From: CAYWMP01 sp964459445
GTDB lineage: Bacteria; Desulfobacterota; DSM-4660; Desulfatiglandales; HGW-15
Assembly: GCA_964459445.1 (NCBI GenBank)
Contig: CAYWMP010000046.1
Location: 1-34,097 of the forward strand
Length of the DNA stretch: 34,097 nucleotides
Direction: 5' to 3'
The notes beneath the pieces were generated by a model. The model was not told where the DNA came from. It made no database searches and saw nothing but the letters and a program-made list of their open reading frames with translations. Positions 7,403 through 15,420 of this stretch are shown here, piece by piece. The position numbers and the translations under genes were made by a program. Position 1 is the stretch's first letter, and every line of letters starts with the position of its first letter.

Positions 7403-8470
7403 TTACAGCTTGAAATACTCACGGACCTGTTCAATGGAAATCTCTTCCTTTCGCGCCCCAAGTTTTGACTGGATCTTTGAAACTCTATCGCTCGAAAGGT
7501 GGAGCCTTTTCATTGAAATCTCGCTCTTGAGCAGTTTACCTCTCAGAAGGTCGATACTCTCCAATATATATTCCTGGTTTTTACAGATGAGCAGGAGGTC
7601 CGCCCCTGCCTCAAAGGATCTTACAGCGCTATTTGACACGCCCCAGCTCTCGGCAACCGCCCCCATTTCCAGATCGTCGGTAATGATCATCCCTTCATAT
7701 CCCATGTTTTCTCGCAACAGCTTTGTAAGTACTGCTGAGGAGAGCGTGGCAGGCATTTTGGGATCAAGGGAGGGATAAATGGCATGGGAGGTCATGATGC
7801 CTGAAACCCCTTCTTCTATGGCTGCCTTGAAGGGCGGGAGATTGATATGATCCAGCTCTTCCGAGTCTACTTCGATCCTCGGAAGATGCACATGGGGATC
7901 AAGATCGGCCCTGCCAAGACCCGGGAAATGTTTTGCCACGGCCATGACCCCGTTTTCCTGAAGCGTGCGAACAACCGTTCTCCCAAGTAAAGAAACCATA
8001 TCCGGATCATCGCCAAAGGCCCTTCCTTCCAAGTGTTTTTCGAGCTCCCCCCGTTGGACGTCCACGACCGGCGCGAAATCCATATTGATTCCCACGAGCC
8101 TGAGCTCCTTTGCGGTTACCTGCCCAAACTCCACGGCCTTTTCAACCGGCTGTGCATCTGTTCCTATAGCGGCGTTCCCCGGGAATTGGGTGAAGGGGTC
8201 CCCCAGCCTGGCCACCCTCCCACCTTCCTGGTCTATGGCTATGAGAAGGGGTAACCCCTGGTACGCCATGGCCTTTTCCTGGATGTTTTTGCAAAGTGTC
8301 GCTACCTGAACAGGGTCTTCGATGTTCCGCGCAAACAGGATAATCCCGCCAAGGCTGTATTCTCGAATAAGCTTTTCCGTGCCCTCATCCAATTGCGGGC
8401 CTGGAATCCCGGCCATAAAAAGCCGACCTACCTTTGAATTGAGCTCCGAAAGTTCAAGGGTCGTATTCAA
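7403..8470 (-). CDS. nagZ: Beta-N-acetylhexosaminidase NagZ (glycoside hydrolase family 3)
   Basis: This 355-residue enzyme should remove N-acetylglucosamine from anhydromuropeptides during peptidoglycan recycling. Family-3 signatures are clear: AIDQEGGRVARL near residue 79, AVAKHFPGLG with Lys180-His181, the Asp191-Pro-His193 loop that carries the acid/base histidine, and IITDDLEMGA near 262-271 with the nucleophilic aspartate. No signal peptide is present, consistent with a cytosolic enzyme. Translation starts at TTG (8468-8470), supported by GGAGG at 8479-8483 with 8 nt spacing. The aldolase follows on the same strand; MurU-like and AmgK-like genes lie on the opposite strand 0.4 and 2.7 kb away. 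The usual Ser/Thr of the D-S-H loop is proline here. Confidence 0.92.
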   Translation of the reverse strand: MNTTLELSELNSKVGRLFMAGIPGPQLDEGTEKLIREYSLGGIILFARNIEDPVQVATLCKNIQEKAMAYQGLPLLIAIDQEGGRVARLGDPFTQFPGNAAIGTDAQPVEKAVEFGQVTAKELRLVGINMDFAPVVDVQRGELEKHLEGRAFGDDPDMVSLLGRTVVRTLQENGVMAVAKHFPGLGRADLDPHVHLPRIEVDSEELDHINLPPFKAAIEEGVSGIMTSHAIYPSLDPKMPATLSSAVLTKLLRENMGYEGMIITDDLEMGAVAESWGVSNSAVRSFEAGADLLLICKNQEYILESIDLLRGKLLKSEISMKRLHLSSDRVSKIQSKLGARKEEISIEQVREYFKL

Positions 8471-8663
8471 CCGTTATGCCTCCATTCAATTAACCACAGA
8501 CCCGCCTGCGCCGCGCGAATTCTAAGCTAGGAATTTTAAAAATCTGCGTATTCAGCGTTTATCTGCGTCCCAAAAGTCTGTGGCTCATTGTTCTTTCTGA
8601 TCCAATCACTTATAATCACCAAAAACCAAATGCAAGTAAAATTCAGAAACTTGGTATGGAGCC

Positions 8664-8694
8664 CCACGGGTAAACCCGTGGTCCCTTTTATTTT
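8664..8694 (+). terminator. Hairpin with T-rich tail
   Basis: CCACGGG (8664-8670) and CCCGTGG (8675-8681) form a perfect 7-bp stem with a TAAA loop, followed by TCCCTTTTATTTT. It has the shape of a Rho-independent terminator, but no plus-strand gene lies upstream. It may be part of a repeat element instead. Confidence 0.35.
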
Positions 8695-8708
8695 ACCCAT
8701 CTTTCCAT

Positions 8709-8733
8709 CCTCCGTAGCAGACTACTGCGGAGG
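8709..8733. repeat. Dispersed palindromic element, copy 1
   Basis: CCTCCGTAGCAG and CTACTGCGGAGG surround a single base. The same sequence, followed by ACGGG, recurs in reverse orientation at 19775-19800 inside the large inverted-repeat element of the importer operon. Two near-identical intergenic palindromes 11 kb apart suggest a REP/BIME-like family. Confidence 0.65.
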
Positions 8734-8891
8734 ACGGGCGCCTTCGGCTACGACGCGGTTATCCGCCTTATTTTTGAGGCGACATCGCGCCGTAGCCTAA
8801 AGATTTTAGCACATTCATCCACGGGCAAGCCTTCAAGAGGCGGGGAAGCCCGTGGTCTTCTGCGAAGGCGGATAGACGGAGCGATTTGAAC

Positions 8892-9791
8892 ATGAAGGCG
8901 ATGATCCTTGCCGCCGGCCTGGGTACAAGGCTGCGGCCCTTAACTAATGAAAGACCCAAAGCGCTCATGCCTGTGGTCAACAAACCCATCATTGCCAGGG
9001 TCACTGACTACCTGAAGGCCTATGGCGTACGCGATATTGTTGTCAATGTCCATCACCATCATCAACAGATCATTGACTATTTGGATAGGGGGAGGCCTTT
9101 TGGTGTAAGCATTGAACTGCGTTTTGAACCTGAGATTTTGGGGACCGGCGGCGGCATTAAGAATACGGAGGATTTCTGGGATGATGAACCCTTCATAGTC
9201 ATTAATGGCGACATCCTCACGGACATTGACCTGAAAAAGGCTTATGAGGACCACAAGAGTTCAGGCGCTCTGGCCACCCTTGTGCTTCATGACTGCAAGC
9301 CCTTTAACCAGATTCGGCTGGATAATAATAAGAACATCATTGATATTGCGCCCAAAAAGGGTTCAAACCGATTGGCCTTTACCGGCATTCACATTATCGA
9401 TCCCGAGGTTCTCAAAAACATCCCCCAGGGCATCTTTTCAAATATCATCGACTCCTACAGGGAACTGATGATTCAGCAAGGACGCGTAAAAGCGCATGTT
9501 TCAGAGAAGCACTATTGGAAAGACATCGGGAGCATAGAAAGCTATTTCCAAGCCAACAAGGAGCTTTCTGAAGAAGCCGCAACTATAGGCGAGAAATCTC
9601 AAATAGACCCGGGGGCCGGACTTGAGGAATGGGCCGTTGTTGGGGAGAATTGCCGTTTGGAAAAGAACACGAAAATCAAAAGATCGATTATCTGGGATCA
9701 TGTGCGCCTTAAGGAAGGTGTGAAGGTCCTCGACAGTATCGTGACGAGTGGGAAGGTGGTAGAGCGGGATTTAGTTGAAGAAATCTTTTGA
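8892..9791 (+). CDS. Sugar-1-phosphate nucleotidyltransferase (MurU-like)
   Basis: This 299-residue enzyme transfers a nucleotide to a sugar 1-phosphate. The signature AAGLGTRLRPLT and PKALMPV at the N-terminus bind the NTP; FVINGDIL near residue 100 contributes a metal-binding Asp. From about residue 222 the sequence has hexapeptide-like turns (IGEKSQIDPGAGL, AVVGENCRL, SIIWDHVRL) forming a short left-handed beta-helix tail that compact MurU proteins lack. With nagZ and an AmgK-like kinase nearby, N-acetylmuramate 1-phosphate uridylyltransferase is the best guess. Mannose-1-phosphate guanylyltransferase or glucose-1-phosphate thymidylyltransferase activity remains possible. ATG at 8892 was preferred to TTG at 8886; GGAG at 8878 lies 10 nt from the ATG. 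Confidence 0.82.
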   Translation: MKAMILAAGLGTRLRPLTNERPKALMPVVNKPIIARVTDYLKAYGVRDIVVNVHHHHQQIIDYLDRGRPFGVSIELRFEPEILGTGGGIKNTEDFWDDEPFIVINGDILTDIDLKKAYEDHKSSGALATLVLHDCKPFNQIRLDNNKNIIDIAPKKGSNRLAFTGIHIIDPEVLKNIPQGIFSNIIDSYRELMIQQGRVKAHVSEKHYWKDIGSIESYFQANKELSEEAATIGEKSQIDPGAGLEEWAVVGENCRLEKNTKIKRSIIWDHVRLKEGVKVLDSIVTSGKVVERDLVEEIF

Positions 9792-9832
9792 GGCTAGTTC
9801 ATTCCAGCTGATCTTGTCGGCGAAATTGGCTT

Positions 9833-11041
9833 TTACAACGGAAAACTATCCGCCCAACCGAGGGCTTCCGTAAAATAGTGCGGCAGCAAATCCTCGTCTA
9901 ATCCGAGCGCGCCCGCTGCCTCGGATACGCCGTTCCAATCGGCGCCCTCGTAGGCAATGGCCAGCTTAAGATAATTGCTTAACTGGCCGGTTCCTTTAAT
10001 CAAAGGTTCCTTAATGGCTTCTACCAAGGGAAGTCTTGCCATAACGTTCTCCATGGCGTCATCCATGATGGCATCAATCAATGAAAAGAGCCCGAGAGTG
10101 AAAAGCTCGGATGTATTGGCTTGGGAGTTCACCGCATTCCCGATCAGTTCACAAAACTTGGCCCGGATGATCGAGGTTTTGATCAATTCCTCGGGCTTGT
10201 CGGCAGCGAGTTTTGCCATAGCGATGAGCGAAATGAAACGCCTCAAACGCATCTCTCCCAGCATGACGATGGCCTGTCCTATTGAAGAAATCTCCTCAAC
10301 CCGCTTGAAATAAGCGGAATTGATATACTGCATGAGCTTGTAGGAAATAGCCACATCTCTGGAAATGACTTTTTCCAACTTGTGGAACTCAAAATCCTCT
10401 CGGTTTGCCTCGGCCATGATCTCCAGAAGATTCAATTGAGGACTCGGAATGTCCTTGCCCTCCATGATTTCCGGCTTACAAAAAAAGTAGCCCTGAAAAA
10501 GCGTGAACCCGATTTTTTCCGCTCTTTTGAATTCCTCATAACTCTCTACTTTTTCAGCCAAAAGATTGACATTATATTTCGACAATTTTTTGACATTCTT
10601 TATTACATCCACCCTCGAGAGCGACCGTATATCCAGCTTTATGATATTCGCCAGATTGATGAGAGGGACCAGCTTGGATTCATAATTGAAATCATCCAGA
10701 GCTATTTCGTAACCCTTGTCTTTTAATTCCTTGCAGGTCTTGACAACATTCCCGTTTGCCTTGACATCTTCGAGGAGTTCTATAACGATTCGCTCGCTGG
10801 GGAACATCATAGGAACCCGCTTTACAAGCAGGTCCTGGGTGAAGTTGATGAACGCCTTTCTGCTCCCTGTGAGGTTCTCTATGCCGATTGTGAAAAAACT
10901 GTCCGAGAGCACTTTCGAAGTGGCCGTATCCCCGTCAATATCCGGAAATACATTTTCCATGCTGTTTCTGAACAAGAGCTCATAGGCATGGATCTTTTTG
11001 CTTTTATCGAAAATGGGCTGTCTGGCTACATATACTTCCAT
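9833..11041 (-). CDS. EAL-HDOD domain signalling protein
   Basis: This 402-residue cytosolic protein joins an EAL domain (about 1-195) to an HDOD domain (about 200-390). The EAL motif reads YELLFR and the catalytic DDFGTG loop reads DDFNYE, so cyclic-di-GMP hydrolysis is probably lost, as in other YuxH/CdgJ-type proteins. The HDOD part (SRDVAISYKLMQYINSAYF, then IGQAIVMLGEMRLRRFISLI) is the degenerate HD fold used as a protein-interaction or signalling module. The ATG at 11041 is preceded by AGAAGGA and matches the family start MEVYVARQPIF; a longer frame to 11104 lacks support. It faces the nucleotidyltransferase tail to tail and diverges from the kinase gene. Its target is unknown. Confidence 0.88.
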   Translation of the reverse strand: MEVYVARQPIFDKSKKIHAYELLFRNSMENVFPDIDGDTATSKVLSDSFFTIGIENLTGSRKAFINFTQDLLVKRVPMMFPSERIVIELLEDVKANGNVVKTCKELKDKGYEIALDDFNYESKLVPLINLANIIKLDIRSLSRVDVIKNVKKLSKYNVNLLAEKVESYEEFKRAEKIGFTLFQGYFFCKPEIMEGKDIPSPQLNLLEIMAEANREDFEFHKLEKVISRDVAISYKLMQYINSAYFKRVEEISSIGQAIVMLGEMRLRRFISLIAMAKLAADKPEELIKTSIIRAKFCELIGNAVNSQANTSELFTLGLFSLIDAIMDDAMENVMARLPLVEAIKEPLIKGTGQLSNYLKLAIAYEGADWNGVSEAAGALGLDEDLLPHYFTEALGWADSFPL

Positions 11042-11196
11042 TGCATTTCCTTCTGATATTTGGCACAGATAGATAGAGGTTAATCCACAGAATTCTTTCT
11101 GCAAAAACTGTACCCTGCTAAGAAAGGAGGGTTTTTACACTTCCCGTGGGGTAAGGCCCTGAAATTCTAAACGTATTTTGAGAAGGAGACGAAATA

Positions 11197-12240
11197 ATGG
11201 GGCAAAGCATTGGCCCTAGCCCTGAGCTTTCGAGGTTTATGTCCGGTTTTCTGGAGGGTTTGGGGCTCGGGAAAGCGTCTTTTGAGTGCCACTCAATCGC
11301 CGGGGACGGCTCAAAAAGGGTATTCCGACGACTTTTGGCGCCAAATACCGGGGCAAGCTTTGTGATGGTCGAAAACACCCCGACCGATACTTTCAGCAAA
11401 CGAGAGAATTTATCTTACCTCCACATAGGAACTCACCTTTATGAAAAGGGGCTGCCGATCCCCCAAATTCATCAATACGATCTCGAAAGAGGATGGTTCA
11501 TTCTTGAGGACCTTGGCGAGGTGAGTCTTCAGGACCGCGCTAAAGATCGCGCCAATCGGATGCAGCTATATGAGCAGATCATCGAGAGCCTCCTTCGCCT
11601 GCAAATCGAGGGTTCAAAGGGATTTGATAGGGCCTGGACCTGTCAGACAGAGAGATATGACAAGGACGTTATGCGGCGCTATGAATCGAACTATTTCAAA
11701 GAGGCATACCTGGAGACCTACCTCGGCCTAAGAAAAGATTGGGCGGAGCTTGAGCCCGCCTTCGATTATCTTGCAGAAACCGCCTCGAAGGCTGACGACA
11801 CATTCTTTTTGCATCGCGATTTTCAGTCGCGGAACATCATGGTCTCTGAACACAAGATTGGGATTGTGGACTGGCAAGGCGCGCGTTTGGGTCCCCTTGC
11901 CTATGATTTGGCCTCTTTGCTGATTGATCCCTATACGGACCTCTCGCACAGTGAGAGGAATCATATCTACCAGACCTATTTACACCTGCTCAAAGGATCC
12001 GAGCCAAAACAAGCTGATCCCTTTCAGAAATACTACCCCTACCTTGCGATCCAGAGAAACCTCCAGATCCTTGGGGCATTCTCCTTCCTGACGAAAAAGA
12101 TGGGCAAACCCTATTTCGAGGCCTTTATTCCACCGGGCTTGAGAACACTTTATGCTCTCCTTCATGAGCTAAATGATTCCAAGCTGTCGATTCTGGAAGA
12201 ACTTGCAAGCTCCCTTCTGAAGGATCAAATTCCAATTTGA
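11197..12240 (+). CDS. Aminoglycoside-phosphotransferase-fold sugar kinase (AmgK-like)
   Basis: This 347-residue cytosolic kinase has the APH fold: a nucleotide-binding N-lobe (SKRVFRRLL), FILEDLGEVSL as hinge, the catalytic loop FLHRDFQSRNIM with Asp208, and the metal-binding IVDWQGARLGPLAYDLASLL with Asp225. These two motifs resemble AmgK, which phosphorylates the anomeric position of N-acetylmuramate or N-acetylglucosamine. Together with the MurU-like protein this would give UDP-MurNAc directly from recycled sugar, bypassing de novo synthesis and fosfomycin-sensitive MurA. Proximity to nagZ supports the role; the substrate is inferred. AAGGAG lies 8 nt before the ATG. A generic phosphotransferase role cannot be excluded. 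Confidence 0.8.
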   Translation: MGQSIGPSPELSRFMSGFLEGLGLGKASFECHSIAGDGSKRVFRRLLAPNTGASFVMVENTPTDTFSKRENLSYLHIGTHLYEKGLPIPQIHQYDLERGWFILEDLGEVSLQDRAKDRANRMQLYEQIIESLLRLQIEGSKGFDRAWTCQTERYDKDVMRRYESNYFKEAYLETYLGLRKDWAELEPAFDYLAETASKADDTFFLHRDFQSRNIMVSEHKIGIVDWQGARLGPLAYDLASLLIDPYTDLSHSERNHIYQTYLHLLKGSEPKQADPFQKYYPYLAIQRNLQILGAFSFLTKKMGKPYFEAFIPPGLRTLYALLHELNDSKLSILEELASSLLKDQIPI

Positions 12241-12515
12241 ATCGCGAATTTTCCCAAGATAGATTTCGCACTTTTGCTCCTTGAGAGACCTCCCACCAAT
12301 GAGAAGCCGAAAGCACATGGACACAATCCTTTTTTATCACTAATTTATGTAAAGCAATGAGGGTCGAACCACCTATCTCCCATTGGGTCATGGCATTGTG
12401 GCCTTTGGGGAATCTTTTCAATTGCGTGGGCTCTAAGACAACCCGTTCTCTTCTAGGCTATATTAGCTGGACGGAGACAGGAAATTCAAAAAGGAACAAT
12501 TGGGAGACACTTGTT

Positions 12516-13391
12516 GTGCGAGAAATTTCAAATTGGCTCATAGGGCTCGAACATATGGCGGAAAATCTTTATCGCGAAGCCGCAACCCGTTTCAAAGGCA
12601 ACGCGGAGTTTTCGCATTTCCTTGAGCATTTAACCGAAGATGAGGCCTGGCATATTAAAGTTATGGGAAATGCTTCGGAATACCTGCGCCAGGCAGACGG
12701 TAAATTCCAACCCGTGATTGCCTTAGATGCCGATATGAAAAAACAAATAGAGGCGCCGGTGAAAAAAGGCCAGGAGATGCTGTCAAAAGGTGAAATAGAA
12801 ATCGATGATATGATTGATCTTATGGTTAAAATAGAGTTTTCTGAATGGAACGATCTGTTTGTCTATATCGTTGACTCCTTGAAAAAGGTGAGTAGGGAAT
12901 TCCAATACATGGCCGCCAAAATTCAGGCCCATAGGCATGAAATTGAGAATTTTATCGAACGTTATCCCGGCAAAAAGAGACACGCGGAAGCCCTCAAAAA
13001 ACTAAGGCCCATCTGGGAAGAGAGAATTCTATTTGTCGATGATGATGAAGCAATTTTGAATCTCCTGAAGGCCCTCTTCTCAAAGGATGCCGAAATAGAA
13101 ACGGCCGTTAACGGAAAAGTGGCCTTGGGTAAGACCAAAACCGAGTTTTTCGATGTTATTGTCTCTGATATCGATATGCCGGTGATGAACGGGGTTGAGT
13201 TCTTCAAAGAGGCCGTGCAACATGACCCATCGATCAGACAGAGGTTTGTTTTCTTCTCCGGCGCTCTTTCTGCTGAAAACCTGTCCTATTTAAACAATGA
13301 GCAGGTTCCCTGCCTCAGCAAACCTGTTTACATTGAAGAAATCCGATCAGCTGTTTTGAAGGTATTGAGAAGAGAATCTAAAGTGCACTAA
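12516..13391 (+). CDS. Ferritin-like domain fused to a response-regulator receiver domain
   Basis: The N-terminal 150 residues look like a rubrerythrin/ferritin-like four-helix bundle. Candidate metal ligands are Glu12 and Glu16 (GLEHMAENLYREAATRF), Glu43 and His46 (TEDEAWH), Glu107 and Glu110 (IEFSEW), and His139, His141 and Glu142 (AHRHEIE). From residue 169 a complete receiver domain follows: acidic pocket VDDDE, phospho-acceptor Asp218 in SDIDMP, the FFSG switch and the LSKP lysine. There is no DNA-binding or enzymatic output. The frame extends upstream to 12357, but that part looks non-coding. GTG at 12516 with GGGAG at 12502-12506 (9 nt spacing) gives a clean 291-residue protein. A diiron, oxygen or redox-sensitive receiver is an inference. 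No cognate kinase is adjacent. Confidence 0.78.
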   Translation: MREISNWLIGLEHMAENLYREAATRFKGNAEFSHFLEHLTEDEAWHIKVMGNASEYLRQADGKFQPVIALDADMKKQIEAPVKKGQEMLSKGEIEIDDMIDLMVKIEFSEWNDLFVYIVDSLKKVSREFQYMAAKIQAHRHEIENFIERYPGKKRHAEALKKLRPIWEERILFVDDDEAILNLLKALFSKDAEIETAVNGKVALGKTKTEFFDVIVSDIDMPVMNGVEFFKEAVQHDPSIRQRFVFFSGALSAENLSYLNNEQVPCLSKPVYIEEIRSAVLKVLRRESKVH

Positions 13392-13537
13392 TCGATTGCA
13401 GGACCTCTTCCGCGCCTTTTCAATCCGTCACCAAAAAGAATCTCCATCCAGAAATATCACCAAACCACCCCGCGATCCCACGCGAAGATACAGGGATGTT
13501 CTGCGCGTCCTTCCATGCGAAAAAACCTTTAATTTTC

Positions 13538-13597
13538 TTGACAAGCCCTGACTGATAGTTAATATATGACTAATAGTCAATGTATGACCATTAGTCA
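13538..13597 (+). promoter_or_regulatory. Promoter and triple operator of the TetR-RND operon
   Basis: TTGACA (13538-13543) and TAATAT (13560-13565) are spaced by 16 bp. Three 13-bp near-palindromes, TGACTGATAGTTA, TGACTAATAGTCA and TGACCATTAGTCA, begin at 13549, 13567 and 13585, exactly 18 bp apart. The first overlaps the spacer and -10 box; the last ends 9 bp before the regulator's ATG. The layout indicates repression by the downstream TetR-family protein, which is inferred and not shown. Confidence 0.75.
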
Positions 13598-13606
13598 GGG
13601 GACGGT

Positions 13607-14236
13607 ATGGGCATCAAAGAAAGAAAAGAACGTGAGAAAGAGGCCCGAAGGCAAGACATACTGGAAGCAGCAAAGGACATATTTTTCAGCAAGGGATTCC
13701 AGGCAGCAACCATGGACCAAATCGCAGAGGCGGCAGAATTGAGCAAGGGGTCTTTATATCTGCATTTTGCCAGCAAGGAAGAACTTTATGTGACGATTCT
13801 CGTAAAAGGGCTCGACCTGCTTTATGACAGGTTTCAGGTAGCGGTTCGGAATAAGACAGGATGGGATGAGAAGATCAGGAGTCTCGGCCGCGCTTATTAC
13901 GCCTTTTACATTGAATGCAGCGATTATTTTGAGGTCCTGTTCCTCCTCCAACATGGTGAATTTGCCAGCAGAATCTCTGCGGGGCTCTATCAAACCTGCT
14001 TTGATAAGGGTCTTTCGGTTTTGCGTATTCTGGCTGAAGCCATTCAAGAAGGGATAGCAATTGGTGATGTTAAAAAACAAGATCCCATGAAACTGGCGGT
14101 CCTGTCATGGGGTTTCATAAACGGTGTTATCGGTCTCTATAGCGAAGAAGAGCACCGAAACCTTGTACCGATTCCTCTGGATGAACTCATCAATTCAGGT
14201 ATTAACCTTGCGATAGACGGTATGAAAGTGAGGTGA
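13607..14236 (+). CDS. TetR/AcrR-family transcriptional regulator
   Basis: This 209-residue repressor-type protein has an N-terminal helix-turn-helix (residues about 15-62: ILEAAKDIFFSKGFQAATMD, then IAEAAELSKGSLYLHFASKE), the standard TetR signature. The rest is a helical ligand-binding and dimerisation domain with no close ligand clue. It is the first gene of an operon with a membrane-fusion protein and RND pump, so it probably represses the pump until an effector binds. GGGGA precedes the ATG by 4 nt. Its stop codon overlaps the start of the next gene. Three operator-like repeats lie immediately upstream, so autoregulation is likely. Confidence 0.93.
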   Translation: MGIKERKEREKEARRQDILEAAKDIFFSKGFQAATMDQIAEAAELSKGSLYLHFASKEELYVTILVKGLDLLYDRFQVAVRNKTGWDEKIRSLGRAYYAFYIECSDYFEVLFLLQHGEFASRISAGLYQTCFDKGLSVLRILAEAIQEGIAIGDVKKQDPMKLAVLSWGFINGVIGLYSEEEHRNLVPIPLDELINSGINLAIDGMKVR

Positions 14237-15357
14237 TGAAGATGAAACACATCAATCATCTGATACAAATCCTTTTCCCTCTCCTTCTCCTAACTTGCTC
14301 TAATGCTGATACAAAAACCATCAAAGAAGTGAAAAAGATCCCCGTTGAAGTGATGCGATTAAGTCTTGAACAACGAGCGGAGGTCCTGAACCTGCTCGGC
14401 ACCGTTGAGGCGCACCGTGAAATGAACGTGGCGTTCAAGATAGGGGGCAAAATTATAACCCTGAATTTCGAGGAAGGAGATTCGGTCAAAAGGGGGAAAT
14501 TGCTGGCCGAACTTGATACCGAAGTACTACACGCCCAAAGGGAAAAGGCCCAAGAGAATAAACGAAAGGCGAGGCGCGATCTTGAACGTATGGAAAAGCT
14601 GTTCAAAAGAAAAATCGTTCCCCTTTCTTCTTCGCAAGATGCGCGATCCCTATATATAAGCGCTGGAGCGGAACTCAAAATGGTTGAGGATAGGCTCAAG
14701 AGTAGCCGCATCTCGGCGCCCTTTTCAGGAAGAATAACTCAAAAGCTGGCCGAAGCCGGCGAGATCGTCGGCCCAGGCACCCCCATCGCCCGTTTGACTG
14801 AGATGAATCCTATTCTAGTAAAAGCCGCAATACCAGACCACTTCATTAACCGGGTTCAAATCGGAAAGGCTGTACAAATACGCGTTGACAGCCATCCGCA
14901 GGAAATATTTAAGGGCGCTGTACACCATTTGGAAACATCGGCAGATCCTGTCTCCAGGACTTTTAGAATGGAAGTGCGAATAGACAATGCGCGGGAGAAA
15001 CTCCGTCCCGGACTTATCGCCAGGGTCAAACTCGTTCACCGGGAAAAGGCGCCAGCCCTGTATATTCCATTAGACAGCATCCTGGGCTTTGGTTCCAACG
15101 CCTTTGTTTTCGTGGTCAAAAATCAGATCGCAGAGAAAAGACATGTCATAATTGGAAAAATCATTTCCGAAGAAGTTGAGATCCTTGAAGGCCTCAATAC
15201 AGGCGAAACGGTTGTTGTCTCCGGCCATGCTTACCTGAAGCACAGACAACCTGTACTCATGAATGGAATGGAACCTGCCCCCGTCGACCATCCAAAGACC
15301 TCTCGACTCTCCCGGACCTCCTTGAGTTTCAAAAGTGCCAAAGGATTTCCCTCTTAG
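14236..15357 (+). CDS. RND efflux periplasmic adaptor (membrane-fusion protein)
   Basis: This protein of about 373 residues links an inner-membrane RND pump to an outer-membrane channel. The N-terminus is a hydrophobic export segment ending FPLLLLTCSNA; the cysteine could be lipidated, although Thr at -1 is unusual for a lipobox. A first half-lipoyl motif (VAFKIGGKIITLNFEEGDSV) is followed by a coiled-coil hairpin (about residues 95-145) and the second half (SRISAPFSGRITQKLAEAGE). A beta-barrel and a membrane-proximal domain complete the adaptor. Possible starts are GTG 14233, ATG 14236 and ATG 14242. The ATG at 14236 shares a base with the regulator's TGA, indicating translational coupling. 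GAGG at 14230-14233 is better spaced for 14242. Confidence 0.9.
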   Translation: MKMKHINHLIQILFPLLLLTCSNADTKTIKEVKKIPVEVMRLSLEQRAEVLNLLGTVEAHREMNVAFKIGGKIITLNFEEGDSVKRGKLLAELDTEVLHAQREKAQENKRKARRDLERMEKLFKRKIVPLSSSQDARSLYISAGAELKMVEDRLKSSRISAPFSGRITQKLAEAGEIVGPGTPIARLTEMNPILVKAAIPDHFINRVQIGKAVQIRVDSHPQEIFKGAVHHLETSADPVSRTFRMEVRIDNAREKLRPGLIARVKLVHREKAPALYIPLDSILGFGSNAFVFVVKNQIAEKRHVIIGKIISEEVEILEGLNTGETVVVSGHAYLKHRQPVLMNGMEPAPVDHPKTSRLSRTSLSFKSAKGFPS

Positions 15358-15369
15358 AGATGCATTGGC

Positions 15370-15396
15370 CCAACCTCATAACACATAACCCATAAA
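15370..15396. repeat. short-phrase stretch between adaptor and pump genes
   Basis: The 63-bp gap contains CATAACACATAACCCATAA, a degenerate repeated phrase like the other intergenic low-complexity stretches of the window. It lies within an operon, so it is transcribed. No terminator is visible. Confidence 0.3.
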
Positions 15397-15420
15397 TTGA
15401 CAGAGGCTTAGTGAGCTTCT

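Larger units (their letters stand above)
8471..8891. other. Palindrome-rich intergenic region between nagZ and the nucleotidyltransferase
   Basis: About 420 bp without a credible gene. It holds CCACAGAC near 8493 paired with GTCTGTGG near 8576 around phrases of ATCTGCGT/TTATCTGCGTCC. A perfect hairpin lies at 8664-8681 and a 25-bp imperfect palindrome at 8709-8733. An 8-bp-armed hairpin (CCACGGGC at 8819-8826 with GCCCGTGG at 8848-8855) sits just before the next gene. The two flanking genes diverge, so promoters for both should lie here, but none is obvious. Confidence 0.6.

Noticed and set aside
12125..12421. A 98-codon minus-strand frame after the AmgK-like gene
   Set aside because: It overlaps the end of the kinase gene, has no visible domain, and has no ribosome-binding site; it may hold some non-random sequence but cannot be supported.
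12357..12515. Upstream extension of the ferritin-receiver gene to an ATG at 12357
   Set aside because: The extra 53 codons have unnatural composition, and a GTG with a well-placed GGGAG at 12502-12506 gives a start right before the conserved helix.
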